Assembly: GCA_051846895.1 (NCBI GenBank)
Contig: JBPYCQ010000007.1
Location: 62,001-126,000, forward strand
DNA length: 64,000 bases
Direction: 5' to 3'
Source of the DNA: CALKAL01 sp051846895
GTDB taxonomy: Bacteria > Bacillota > Bacilli > Bacillales > Alkalibacillaceae
Every line of letters begins with the position of its first letter. The first letter of the stretch is position 1. Below the pieces are notes generated by a model. It saw only the letters and a program-made list of their open reading frames with translations, was not told where the DNA came from and made no database searches. The position numbers and the translations under genes were made by a program. This document shows, in pieces, positions 51,880-61,198 of the stretch.

Positions 51880-52743
51880 ATGAAAGTAAATATATTTGTC
51901 TACGGAACGTTACTAAAAAATGAAAGAAATCATTCGTTTCTTGAAGGAGCAACATGCATCGCCCGAGAAGCTTGGACGAGCGGAAGTCTTTATGACACAG
52001 GAAAAGGGTATCCGGCGATGACGAGACATCACACGGACCGTGTTTATGGTGAAGTTTATGAGGTCACGCTAGAGATGCTGAGTAAAATAGATCATTTAGA
52101 AGGTTATTTTGGTAAGGGAAAAAACAATCATTACGAACGAATCGAACAGGTGGTTTTTACCGATTTTGGTCCAGTTGAAGCATTTGTTTATATTTATGAT
52201 GTTTCTGGAACCAATGATTTAGAAAAAATTACTTATGGCGATTGGAAGTGTCATAAGTATTTGAACGAAAACGAGTTACTTTATTTTGCTTATGGCTCCT
52301 GTATGGACAATGGGCGTTTTTGTTTAGCCGGAGTGGATGAGCAGTTCAGTCAAATGATTGGTTGTGGAGTATTACAAAATTACTCCATGGTTTATACATT
52401 AAAATCACATGACGGTGGTCGTGCGGATATGATTGAATCAAATGAATGGGTGGAAGGTAAAGTTTATAAAATTACGAAAAAAACTTTAGACTATTTGTTT
52501 GATCGAGAGGGTGTACATACGAATGTTTATCGACCGACTTTCATTGATGTAACTATTAACGGTATGGAATATAAAAACGTGTTAACTTTTCTCGTTATTG
52601 AAAAAGAAAAACAAGAAGTAGCACCCCCAGCTCACTATGCTACTGAGATACTCCGTGGTGCAAAAGGGTGTGTAAGTGATGCTTATTATGAAAAACTAGA
52701 GAAAGATTTAGCTGAGAAGTTTGGGATGGTTGGGATTTATTAA
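51880..52743 (+). CDS. Double-domain gamma-glutamylcyclotransferase (YkqA-like)
   Basis: A 287-residue protein with two gamma-glutamylcyclotransferase-like domains. The N-terminal one (about 1-125) has FVYGTLLKNERNHSFL and GEVYEVTLEMLSKIDHLEGY. The C-terminal one (about 133-287) has LLYFAYGSCMDNGRF and EGKVYKITKKTLDYLFDREG. The YGT/YGS loop binds the gamma-glutamyl group. Both domains keep acidic residues at the expected site (Asp-His-Leu-Glu-Gly; Asp-Arg-Glu-Gly). Family knowledge: release of 5-oxoproline from gamma-glutamyl compounds, which PxpABC would recycle. Resembles B. subtilis YkqA. Confidence 0.85.
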   Translation: MKVNIFVYGTLLKNERNHSFLEGATCIAREAWTSGSLYDTGKGYPAMTRHHTDRVYGEVYEVTLEMLSKIDHLEGYFGKGKNNHYERIEQVVFTDFGPVEAFVYIYDVSGTNDLEKITYGDWKCHKYLNENELLYFAYGSCMDNGRFCLAGVDEQFSQMIGCGVLQNYSMVYTLKSHDGGRADMIESNEWVEGKVYKITKKTLDYLFDREGVHTNVYRPTFIDVTINGMEYKNVLTFLVIEKEKQEVAPPAHYATEILRGAKGCVSDAYYEKLEKDLAEKFGMVGIY

Positions 52744-52830
52744 GAGATGAAGTGCATCAATAGGGATTTATTACCAACAGTATGTTAAAATGAATTTCAA
52801 GATTGTAAAGTTGTGAAAGAGGTGCGCGAA

Positions 52831-53499
52831 TTGAAAATTGTTACGGTTGATTTCGATGGGACGTTGTATCAAGGAAATTCATTTAAAGTGATGTTTGACG
52901 TTGGTAAAAAAGAGTACGGTATTAAGGAATGGTTTGTATTAAGTATTGGAGCAGTGAAATCTATTTTCACATATATTTTTAAAGGAAAAGATAAAGCAAA
53001 GCATACGTTTTTTACTGAATTTGCAAAATCATTTAAAGGAAAATCACAAGAAGAATTGAATAAATTTTTTGATGCCTTAGCAAGACAAGACTTAGGTCGT
53101 GTGAATCGACCACTTGTCAAAAAGATTAAACAACATCAAGAAAATGGAGATCAAATTATTATTCTTTCTGGTGCGTTAATGCCTTTTTTACATGCCTTTA
53201 CGAATGTGATTAACTTAGATAACGTTGAAATTATTGGTACAGAGCTTTTATATAAAGATGATGGACAAGCAAGTGGTAAAATTGGACCTATCGTAAATGG
53301 TGAATTAAAAGCAAAAGCCGTTCGTAAATGGTTGGCTAATCGAGAAGTGACTGAAGAGGATGTCACATTGTGGGCTTATGCTGACAGTGAAAGCGATAGT
53401 CCGTTATTTGATATGGTTGATTATCCTATTGTAGTCAATCCAGATGAAGATATGGAAAAGTTAGCTGAACAACGTGGATGGCCTGTTTTTGAAGGTTAA
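52831..53499 (+). CDS. HAD-superfamily IB phosphatase (SerB-like)
   Basis: A 222-residue protein with HAD motif I (VTVDFDGTLYQG), motif II (IIILSGAL), and motif III/IV region (VTLWAYADSESDSPLFDMVDYPIVVNPD). The helical cap fits subfamily IB (phosphoserine phosphatase-like). It may hydrolyse a small phosphate ester; the substrate is unknown. It starts with TTG at 52831, seven bases after AGAGGTG; the GTG at 52813 lies before that site. Confidence 0.87.
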   Translation: MKIVTVDFDGTLYQGNSFKVMFDVGKKEYGIKEWFVLSIGAVKSIFTYIFKGKDKAKHTFFTEFAKSFKGKSQEELNKFFDALARQDLGRVNRPLVKKIKQHQENGDQIIILSGALMPFLHAFTNVINLDNVEIIGTELLYKDDGQASGKIGPIVNGELKAKAVRKWLANREVTEEDVTLWAYADSESDSPLFDMVDYPIVVNPDEDMEKLAEQRGWPVFEG

Positions 53500-53569
53500 A
53501 GGAATATTTGCACCCACTTTTTCATGAAATAGAATGAGTAGCTATTTTATGAAAGGTGGTTTTTAAAAA

Positions 53570-54241
53570 ATGTATTATCCACCACAACCGAGTCCCTATA
53601 ACCCGTACCGGCAAGATAATCAAGTACGTATGATGACGGTGTTCGGTGAAGGAATGGTTTCGGTTGAACCGAATGTTGCGAAAGTTAGGTTAGGAGTCGT
53701 CACACAAAGAGAGGATTTAACGGACGCTCAAGAGTTGAATGCACAAACAGTTAATCAAGTCATTCAAGCTATGTTAAATGTCGGAATTTCAAGAAATGAC
53801 ATTCAGACGGCAGACTACAATATTCGACCAGAATATGATTATGTTGATGGTGTTCAACAATTTAGAGGATATGTGGTCACGCATATATTACAAGTGACCA
53901 TTTATGAGGTTATTCTTACAGGTAAGGTGATTGATTCAGCTGTTTCTGCTGGAGCGAATCGCGTATTTGATATTAGCTTTACAGTGCGAGATGAAGATCA
54001 ATATGTTCGTATCGCATTAAATCGTGCCCTAGAAAATGCCATGAGTAAGGCAAGAGCTTTAGCTTCAACAATCAATGCTACTTTAGATATCGCACCCCTT
54101 AAGATTGAGGAACGTATCGAGGCGCCACCAAGGTTATACAAAACTTTTGCCCAAGCGGAGGGAATGGCAGGAACAACAATAGAACCTGGTCAGTTAGAAA
54201 TAAGGGCACAAATTGAAGCGAAATATAGGTTTGAAGCGTAG
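53570..54241 (+). CDS. SIMPL-domain (DUF541) protein
   Basis: A 223-residue protein with the SIMPL fold signature MTVFGEGMVSVEPNVAKVRL, AQTVNQVIQAMLNVGISRND, RGYVVTHILQVTIYE and a C-terminal KARALASTINATL. No signal peptide; a Pro/Tyr-rich N-terminus (YYPPQPSPYNPYRQ). Some relatives are linked to signalling or oxidative stress, but the role is not known. Start: ATG at 53570 after AAAGGTGG. Confidence 0.85.
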   Translation: MYYPPQPSPYNPYRQDNQVRMMTVFGEGMVSVEPNVAKVRLGVVTQREDLTDAQELNAQTVNQVIQAMLNVGISRNDIQTADYNIRPEYDYVDGVQQFRGYVVTHILQVTIYEVILTGKVIDSAVSAGANRVFDISFTVRDEDQYVRIALNRALENAMSKARALASTINATLDIAPLKIEERIEAPPRLYKTFAQAEGMAGTTIEPGQLEIRAQIEAKYRFEA

Positions 54242-54272
54242 ACTTCCAGATGAGGGAGTCTTTTGTTTTTTG
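54241..54272 (+). terminator. Terminator of the SIMPL gene
   Basis: Stem GACTTCC/GGGAGTC (54241-54247 and 54254-54260) followed by a T-rich tract. Confidence 0.7.
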
Positions 54273-54363
54273 TAAAATGTTATTTAAAATTTTTCTAAAA
54301 AGCTATTGCATTTTTGGAACGCACGTTCTATAATGTAATCGAAAATACTTCTAGCTTTACTCC

Positions 54364-54396
54364 ACAAAAAAGCTGACTCAGTATTAGAGCCAGCCC
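54364..54396 (-). terminator. Terminator of the 53-residue basic protein gene
   Basis: Stem GCTGACTC/GAGCCAGC (54372-54379 and 54387-54394, one G-T pair) with six T residues on the reverse strand. Its orientation and position support the small gene just upstream of it. Confidence 0.78.
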
Positions 54397-54412
54397 CATT
54401 ATTGCTTATCTA

Positions 54413-54574
54413 CTATGCTATTTTTTTCTCAAACCGTTTAAATAATTGAATAGATTTTAGTTTTGACAGAATATTAGTCGTTTGCTTTCTCTTTTTGTAG
54501 CCGATCTGATTTACTACATACTTTTTCTCCAAGTCTTTTGCTCTTACTTCATTTACCATCATATTATTTAACAT
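54413..54574 (-). CDS. 53-residue highly basic protein
   Basis: On the reverse strand an ATG at 54574, nine bases after GGAGG, opens a 53-residue frame (MLNNMMVNEVRAKDLEKKYV...KKIA) with about 15 Lys/Arg residues. A good terminator follows its stop. It has no recognised domain. The size and charge recall small basic regulators such as FbpA-type proteins, but sequence similarity is not evident and no Fur box was found. Monocistronic. Confidence 0.6.
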   Translation of the reverse strand: MLNNMMVNEVRAKDLEKKYVVNQIGYKKRKQTTNILSKLKSIQLFKRFEKKIA

Positions 54575-54814
54575 TTTTAACCGCCTCCGTTTGATTTGTT
54601 ACTCTTAGTTTACTTTTAAAAACAGCTATTTTTAACGGTATGAAGATTGATTTTCATTTCATTCTTAAGGCGGATTTCTTTTCAGACTCATTAATGGTTC
54701 AAATTGGTGAATTTATTACATTGATGAAGGAGGGGACATCAAGGATAATGAAGTTATGACTTTGAAAACATATAACCTTAATAATAAAAAGCTTTTAATA
54801 GGAGTGAATATGTT
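54575..54814. other. Divergent promoter region before sbcD
   Basis: About 240 AT-rich bases between the 53-residue gene and sbcD. No supported coding frame was seen. It presumably contains both promoters. Confidence 0.45.
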
Positions 54815-55984
54815 ATGAAAATCTTTCACACAGCTGACTGGCATTTAGGAAAGCTTGTCCAAGGCGTTTACATGACTGAGGATCAAGAGTTTGTTTTACA
54901 TCAGTTTGTTGATGCCATAAAAAGGGAGAAACCAGATGTAATTATAGTTGCTGGCGACTTATATGATCGAGCAGTTCCACCAACTGATGCTGTTAATCTA
55001 TTAAATAACATCTTCAATGAAATCGTACTAGAATTAAAGACTCCCGTTCTCGCAATAACTGGAAACCATGACAGTCCTGGTCGATTGGATTTTGGTACAA
55101 AAATAATGCGAGATAATGGCCTGTTTATTGTTGGGCAATTGTCACGTGAATTAGAACCTGTTGTACTGAAGGATGAATTTGGGGAGGTTCATTTTCATCT
55201 CATTCCGTATGTTGATCCAAGCGTTGTTCGTCATCTATATGAAGACGATGATATTCGCTCACATGATGATGCAATGAAACGAATCATCTCAGAAATTGAG
55301 AAGAAGATGGATACTAATAGTCGACATATTATGGTTGGACATGCTTTTGTCACCCCACAAGGAGAACCTAAGGATAATACGAGTGAATCTGAACGACCGT
55401 TGTCCATAGGAGGGGCAGAACATGTTCATGCAAGTTATTTTGAAAAATTCCATTATACAGCCTTAGGACATTTACACCAAGCTCATTACGTGGGAAGTGA
55501 GAAAGTAAGATATGCAGGTTCGCCTCTAAAATATTCTATTTCTGAAGAACATCACAACAAGGGATTTCTAGTTATTGATATGGATGGTAATGGGGATGTA
55601 ACTGTTGAAAAAAGAGAATTAAAACCTAAAAGAGATATGTATACAGTTGAAGCAACAATGGAGCAACTGTTACAGCATAAATCAAGTGATGATTACGTTT
55701 TCGTGCGTCTATTAGATGAGACACCTGTCCTTTATCCAATGGAAAAAATTCGCTCAGTATATCCGAATTGTATGCATGTAGAAAGACGGATACTTTTATC
55801 ACAGCAACATGAGCGTAATCAAGACAAAACCGAACGTCACAAAATGAGTGACCTAGAGCTGTTCCAAGCTTTCTACAAAGAAGTTAAAGGGGTCGAAGTG
55901 TCTGAAGAGGTTGAGAAAATATTTACAGAAATATTAAATGAGACATTACGTGATGAAAGCGAATTACAGCTATCTAAAAAATAG
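54815..55984 (+). CDS. sbcD: Exonuclease subunit SbcD (Mre11-like)
   Basis: A 389-residue metallophosphoesterase-type nuclease. Metal-binding motifs are HTADWHLGK, VIIVAGDLYDRAVPP, ITGNHDSPGR, MVGHAFV and TALGHLHQAHYV. With SbcC it forms the SbcCD complex, which opens DNA hairpins and processes double-strand ends. Start: ATG at 54815 after TAGGAG. The gene is followed after 23 bases by sbcC, so the two subunits are co-transcribed. Confidence 0.95.
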   Translation: MKIFHTADWHLGKLVQGVYMTEDQEFVLHQFVDAIKREKPDVIIVAGDLYDRAVPPTDAVNLLNNIFNEIVLELKTPVLAITGNHDSPGRLDFGTKIMRDNGLFIVGQLSRELEPVVLKDEFGEVHFHLIPYVDPSVVRHLYEDDDIRSHDDAMKRIISEIEKKMDTNSRHIMVGHAFVTPQGEPKDNTSESERPLSIGGAEHVHASYFEKFHYTALGHLHQAHYVGSEKVRYAGSPLKYSISEEHHNKGFLVIDMDGNGDVTVEKRELKPKRDMYTVEATMEQLLQHKSSDDYVFVRLLDETPVLYPMEKIRSVYPNCMHVERRILLSQQHERNQDKTERHKMSDLELFQAFYKEVKGVEVSEEVEKIFTEILNETLRDESELQLSKK

Positions 55985-56007
55985 GATATTTGAAAGGGGA
56001 AGCTAAT

Positions 56008-59000
56008 ATGAAGCCGATTAAGCTTACAATGACAGCTTTCGGACCTTATCGTAGTCAAGAGATTGTTAACTTTGAAGAACTAGAGGATCATAGATTATTT
56101 GTTATTTCAGGAAAAACTGGTGCAGGTAAGACAACTATATTTGACGGAATATGTTTTGCTTTATATGGTTCGGCGAGTGGCGAAGACAGGCAAGATGATA
56201 AAATGTTACGTAGTCACTTTGCGGATGATGATTTACACACGAGTGTGGAGCTTATCTTTGAGTTAAAGGGAAAAAAATATCGGGTGCTACGTCAGCTTGG
56301 CCATGTTAAGCAAGGAAATAAAAGTATAACCGGTGAAAAGTATGAGTTTTACCGAATAGAAGAAAAAGGAGAAGTCCCTTGTGTCGATCGTCAAATCAAA
56401 TCAGAAATTGATCAAAAACTCAAACAGTTATTAGGATTAACGAAAGATCAATTCAGCCAAATTGTCATGCTTCCACAAGGTGAATTCCGAAAACTTTTAA
56501 CTTCAAAGACAGAAAACAAGGAAGAACTCTTACGGAGAATATTTCAAACTTATCCTTATCAAGAAATAAGTGAGCGGCTAAAAACTAAGAAGAAAGAAGC
56601 CGAGGGAGCCTTTGAATCATTAAAACAAGAACGTGATCGTTACGTACAAGACATATATGCTAAATTGCCTGTCAGAGAAGACTCACTATTGTTTCAAGTG
56701 TTAGAGCAAGAACACTTTAATATGAATCAAATAGTTGAAGGTCTTATTGCTGAAGGTGAATTTTATAAAGAAAAAATTGTACAAATGGATAAGGAAAAAA
56801 ATAGTGCTTCAGAGAAATCAAAAAAAATGCAAGAAGCTTATCATGCAGCTAAAGCTTTAAATGAAAAGTTTACCGAGTTAGAGGAATTGGAAAAGAAACT
56901 ATTCATTTTAAACGAACAAAAAGATGAGATTAAAGCTAAAGAAGAACAGCTTGAAAAGGCAGAACAAGCTAGTCATATAAGTGTACTTGAGACAAACGTG
57001 AATGAGTGGAGAGACGATGTAAAGGCGAAAAAGCTCGTTCAGCAAGAGACAAAAGTAGATATGGAAGATGCCTCAAGTAAATTGAAATTTGCTGAAGAAA
57101 AGTACATGAATGAGAAAAATCGTAAAGAAGAACGCGAAAAATTATCTCATCGCATTAGCCAACTAGAAGAACTGTTACCAAAAGTAAAAGAGTTGAATAC
57201 TAAAAAGCAAGAATCAAACCGTTTGAATCAACAAGTAGAAAATTTACAGCAACAATTAAATCAAACGAAGGATGAAACTAAGTCTCAACAAAAGGCTAAA
57301 GAAAAATTATCTATACAAGTAAAAGAATATTCTTTAGCAGTTGATATGTTACCTGAAGAAGAGAAAAAGTTACTTGATATGTATGAACAAGCGAAAGCAT
57401 TAGATAAATATATTGAAGTTAAAAATAATCTCGATAATTTAATAAATGAATATAAGGAATCTGAAAAAAAGTATAAACAAATAAAACATATTTATGAACA
57501 AAAAGAAGAGGCTTGGATTCAAGGACAAGCTGGATTACTAGCTAAACACTTACATAACGGTGAGGCTTGTCCAGTATGTGGTAGTGAAAATCATCCAAAT
57601 AAAGCAACAGTAGCTGAACATACACCGACTAAAGAAGAACTTGATCAAGTAAAAAGACAATATGAAGACGTTCATAAGGAGTTTTCGCAAATCGTTGCGG
57701 ATGGTAAGTCAGCTAGAGGTCGATTACAAGAATGCGAAGATGAGCTTAATAATTTAGGAATTGAACTTAATAATGTTAATCAAACGTTTGATGACATTCG
57801 GCAAGAAGGTAAAAAACAAAAACAATTAGTTAAGGAGTTAAAGGAGAAAAAGGCAAAATTACAAGAGTTACAAAAATCTTATGAGCAAGTGGAAAAGGAA
57901 TTAAATGAATTACAAAATAAACAAGATAACCTTCAAAAAGAATATTACAAAGCAGATAGTTTATATAAGAGTGCAAAAGCTGTTTATGATGAAACACTCA
58001 AAAGCATACCTGAAGAAGTCCGTGAGATAAACGTCTTAGAAGTCAAGATTAATGAGACTAAACATTTAAAAATATCAATGGATCAGGCGTGGGAAAAAGC
58101 ACAGAAGGAAGTAGAAGAGTATAGAGAAGTTTATACAAAGGTTAAAGCAAATGAAGAAAATGTGAGCAAGCAATTAGCCGAATCAGAATCCAAATTAAGC
58201 AAAGCCGAAACACAGTTTACGGCTGCTTTAAAGGAAGCGGGTTTTGAGAGTGAACAATTGTATCAGCAAGCTAAGCGAACAGAATCTGAACGAAAACAGC
58301 TAAAAGAGAATTTAGAAAAATATAAAGAAGCATTATTAACTACAAGAAATCGAATTAACCAATTAAAAGAGCAGTTAACAGAGCAAGAAAAAATAGATTT
58401 AGCATCATATGAATTACAAATGCAGGAAGCAGAGCAAGCTTATGAACAGACGTTAAGAATATATAACTCAACTGTTCAACAGGCACAAGATGTTCAAGAT
58501 ATTAAATGTCAGATTGAAAAGGCAAGCACAAAGGTTGAACATCAAGAAAAGCAATTAAACCAAATAGCAGATTTATACGATGTCATTCGGGGCCATAACG
58601 ATTTAAAAATTTCATTTGAACGTTATTTACAAATTGAATATTTAGAGCAAATTATTGAGGCAGCAAATGAAAGGTTAAAACGACTATCCAATGGCCAATT
58701 TTATTTAAAACGTAGTAACAGACAAGAATCCCATGGAAAACAAAGTGGATTAGGTCTGGATGTCTATGATGTTTATACTGGTCAAGATCGGGATGTTAAG
58801 TCATTGTCAGGTGGTGAAAAATTTAACGCATCTCTTTGCCTAGCCCTAGGTATGTCTGATGTGATTCAAAGTTTCCAAGGAGGCGTCGTAATAGATACAA
58901 TGTTTATTGATGAGGGCTTTGGTTCATTAGACGACGAATCGCTCAATAAAGCGGTAGATACATTAATTGATTTACAAAAGTCTGGAAGGATGATTGGAGT

Positions 59001-59100
59001 CATTTCACATGTGCAAGAATTAAAGTCATCGATTCCAGCCATTCTACAAGTAGAAAAAACTAAAGAGGGTTACAGCCAAACTGAATTTTTAATAAAATAA
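56008..59100 (+). CDS. sbcC: Exonuclease subunit SbcC (Rad50-like ATPase)
   Basis: A 1030-residue SMC-like ATPase. N-terminal Walker A is GKTGAGKTTIFDG and Q-loop region SQIVMLPQGEFRKLL. Long coiled coils (about 180-510 and 550-870) flank the zinc hook CPVC starting at residue 521. The C-terminal ATPase part has signature SLSGGEKFNASL and Walker B IDTMFIDEGFGSLDD. ATP binding drives clamping of DNA for cleavage by SbcD. ATG at 56008 follows AAGGGGA; the frame to 55990 precedes that site. Typical length. Confidence 0.95.
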   Translation: MKPIKLTMTAFGPYRSQEIVNFEELEDHRLFVISGKTGAGKTTIFDGICFALYGSASGEDRQDDKMLRSHFADDDLHTSVELIFELKGKKYRVLRQLGHVKQGNKSITGEKYEFYRIEEKGEVPCVDRQIKSEIDQKLKQLLGLTKDQFSQIVMLPQGEFRKLLTSKTENKEELLRRIFQTYPYQEISERLKTKKKEAEGAFESLKQERDRYVQDIYAKLPVREDSLLFQVLEQEHFNMNQIVEGLIAEGEFYKEKIVQMDKEKNSASEKSKKMQEAYHAAKALNEKFTELEELEKKLFILNEQKDEIKAKEEQLEKAEQASHISVLETNVNEWRDDVKAKKLVQQETKVDMEDASSKLKFAEEKYMNEKNRKEEREKLSHRISQLEELLPKVKELNTKKQESNRLNQQVENLQQQLNQTKDETKSQQKAKEKLSIQVKEYSLAVDMLPEEEKKLLDMYEQAKALDKYIEVKNNLDNLINEYKESEKKYKQIKHIYEQKEEAWIQGQAGLLAKHLHNGEACPVCGSENHPNKATVAEHTPTKEELDQVKRQYEDVHKEFSQIVADGKSARGRLQECEDELNNLGIELNNVNQTFDDIRQEGKKQKQLVKELKEKKAKLQELQKSYEQVEKELNELQNKQDNLQKEYYKADSLYKSAKAVYDETLKSIPEEVREINVLEVKINETKHLKISMDQAWEKAQKEVEEYREVYTKVKANEENVSKQLAESESKLSKAETQFTAALKEAGFESEQLYQQAKRTESERKQLKENLEKYKEALLTTRNRINQLKEQLTEQEKIDLASYELQMQEAEQAYEQTLRIYNSTVQQAQDVQDIKCQIEKASTKVEHQEKQLNQIADLYDVIRGHNDLKISFERYLQIEYLEQIIEAANERLKRLSNGQFYLKRSNRQESHGKQSGLGLDVYDVYTGQDRDVKSLSGGEKFNASLCLALGMSDVIQSFQGGVVIDTMFIDEGFGSLDDESLNKAVDTLIDLQKSGRMIGVISHVQELKSSIPAILQVEKTKEGYSQTEFLIK

Positions 59101-59167
59101 AAACATATTTCCATGGTTAATCCATTGTGATTGACCATGGGCTTTACATACCATTTACCCTAACCAC

Positions 59168-59707
59168 TCAATTAGATTTCGCATAATGGTTAAATTTGCT
59201 TAAAGTTAAGTTTATTTTATTATCAAGTTGTTTGATCAATGACAATTCTTTGTCTTGTTTGATCTTTTTATAATGGTGGGCATTGCCAGGCTCTTTGTCT
59301 TGTTCATCAGCTAAGTATATGACATGCTGTAAAGAATTTCTTTGGAAACGTTCAGATGGAAGTACTGATTCTGTGTGAAATAAAATGGCGTGAGATATTT
59401 CCTTCGCTGCTAAAGGGCTTTCTCCAAGGCGAATTAATAGCTTGTGCGCACGTTCGGCCCCTTTAATCGGGTGAATGTCATAATCTTTGTAGAGCTTATA
59501 GTCCCATTGCCCATTGCTATACCATGTATAATGGCCAATATCATGTAAAAAACCAGCTTTTGCCGCCCAATCCGGGTTGACATGATATTTAATCGCTAGC
59601 TCATATGCATATTGTGCCACGGAAATTGCATGGGCCATTCCGGATCGTCTTAAATACTTTTGTGCAATTTTGTGACGATAAATTTGTTCCAAAGTAACAC
59701 GATTCAT
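59168..59707 (-). CDS. HD-domain phosphohydrolase
   Basis: A 179-residue protein with HD-domain residues H...AAKAGFLHDIGHYTW, a further conserved HPIKGAERAH, and ISHAILFHTE. This His/Asp pattern binds metal and hydrolyses phosphate esters, most often of nucleotides. It resembles the YqeK-like type in layout but not clearly in detail, so the substrate is open. Start: ATG at 59707 after TAGGAGG. Monocistronic, convergent with sbcC. Confidence 0.82.
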   Translation of the reverse strand: MNRVTLEQIYRHKIAQKYLRRSGMAHAISVAQYAYELAIKYHVNPDWAAKAGFLHDIGHYTWYSNGQWDYKLYKDYDIHPIKGAERAHKLLIRLGESPLAAKEISHAILFHTESVLPSERFQRNSLQHVIYLADEQDKEPGNAHHYKKIKQDKELSLIKQLDNKINLTLSKFNHYAKSN

Positions 59708-59812
59708 TTTAAAACCTCCTATTTTAGGTTAAATTATCGATATGTTATCACTATTGTTGTTTATATTCAATGGTTAATATTAACTACTTATTGTTAGTGG
59801 AAAGGTTCAAGT

Positions 59813-60442
59813 ATGAAAATAATTCTTGTGCATGGCTTTAATAAAAATAAAAAAGATATGATTCCAATGGCAAAATTGTTAGAACAAAGGGGTTTTCAAT
59901 GTTTATTGCCTAATTTACCACTCAGATATCAAGAGTTCGATTTATCTGTTTCCCAATTAGCAAAATATTTAATAAAGTATGTAGAAATGAATGAAAAGGT
60001 TCATTTAGTCGGTCATAGCACAGGTGGTTTAGTCATAAGAAAGCTTATCTCTAATGGAACGTTAAATAATAAAATTAAAAGAGCTGTATTAATAGCAAGT
60101 CCGAATAAAGGAAGTCAATTAGCTCAAATAGCTAATAAATATAAGGTGTACGTAAACATTTTTAAGACATTAAAATCGTTAGACCCAGAATATGTTGCGA
60201 AACTCGATCTTATACATGACCGCACGATTGAAATCGGGGCAATAGCAGGAAATAAAAAAGGATCCATTCTTAGTAAGCTTATAAAAGGTGAAAATGATGG
60301 ACGAGTTGAAATCGACTCAGTGATCTTCAATGCTCTAACTGATTATACTGTTTTACCATACTGGCATAAAGAAATTCATCGCGTTGAAGAAACAGCTGAT
60401 CAAGTGGTACATTTTTTAAATACAGGCCATTTCATTAAATAA
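59813..60442 (+). CDS. Alpha/beta hydrolase (esterase/lipase-like)
   Basis: A 209-residue alpha/beta hydrolase: IILVHGFNKNKKDM (oxyanion region), KVHLVGHSTGGLVIRKLIS (nucleophile Ser in GHSTGG), a probable Asp near ENDGRVEIDS and a C-terminal His (LNTGHFIK). No signal peptide, so it is probably cytosolic. Substrate unknown; small esters or lipids are likely. Start: ATG at 59813 after GGAAAGG. A CBS gene follows after about 48 bases. Confidence 0.85.
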   Translation: MKIILVHGFNKNKKDMIPMAKLLEQRGFQCLLPNLPLRYQEFDLSVSQLAKYLIKYVEMNEKVHLVGHSTGGLVIRKLISNGTLNNKIKRAVLIASPNKGSQLAQIANKYKVYVNIFKTLKSLDPEYVAKLDLIHDRTIEIGAIAGNKKGSILSKLIKGENDGRVEIDSVIFNALTDYTVLPYWHKEIHRVEETADQVVHFLNTGHFIK

Positions 60443-60489
60443 TTAATAAACAACAAAATTATTAGATAGCATATGTGGGATGTGATTAA

Positions 60490-61188
60490 ATGAGAAATTC
60501 TGAAAAGTTCTTATCAACATTTAATAAAATAGAAAAATTCTTAAACGATGAGTTGAAGGTAGGAGATAAATATACGAGTTTTTCCAGTTCAGTAAAAAAA
60601 GCTTCATCTCGAAACATTGTCGTCAGGCGTTATAAAGATAACTTATTGGAATTTGCTGAACTAAGGAATGCCATTGTACATGAAAGGACGGAACCAGAAT
60701 ATCCGATTGCTGAACCACATGATTCTATCGTTGAGTTAATCGAATTAGTTTACCAAGAGTTAACAGAACCAAAAAAAGTCATTCCATTGTATGAAAGAGA
60801 AGTAACGGCATTCCAGGCAACGGATTCATTGGCTGATTTATTAAAAATCGTTAAACAATCTGCCTATTCTTACTTTCCAGTTTATGAGGGTGGTCAGTTT
60901 CTTGGATTAGTAACAGAAAACGGGATTACAAATTGGTTAGCAGGTACCGTTGAAGAGAAAGTTTCACGCAAAAAAACACCTTTAAAAGAGATTCTAAAAT
61001 ACGAAGAAGGTGTGGAAAACTATACTTTTATGAGTGCAAATGCAACTATATATGAAGCTCAACAAATTTTTCAAGAAAACATTGCAAAAAACGTTCGTTT
61101 TGATACGATACTTATAACAAAAAATGGGGAAAGACATGAGAAGTTAATAGGGATTATAACTACATGGGATATTATTGAATTACCTTAG
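60490..61188 (+). CDS. HEPN-like helical domain fused to a CBS pair
   Basis: A 232-residue cytosolic protein. The N-terminal about 95 residues are helical and contain AELRNAIVHER (Arg59-x4-His64), which matches the Rx4-6H motif of HEPN RNase domains. The C-terminal part (about 105-232) is a CBS pair (AYSYFPVYEGGQFLGLVTENG; FDTILITKNGERHEKLIGII). The HEPN call is inference. CBS domains usually sense adenine nucleotides, so nucleotide-controlled RNA cleavage or binding is conceivable. Start: ATG at 60490 with a weak ribosome binding site. The YciI gene follows after ten bases. Confidence 0.72.
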   Translation: MRNSEKFLSTFNKIEKFLNDELKVGDKYTSFSSSVKKASSRNIVVRRYKDNLLEFAELRNAIVHERTEPEYPIAEPHDSIVELIELVYQELTEPKKVIPLYEREVTAFQATDSLADLLKIVKQSAYSYFPVYEGGQFLGLVTENGITNWLAGTVEEKVSRKKTPLKEILKYEEGVENYTFMSANATIYEAQQIFQENIAKNVRFDTILITKNGERHEKLIGIITTWDIIELP

Positions 61189-61198
61189 GAGGTATGAG

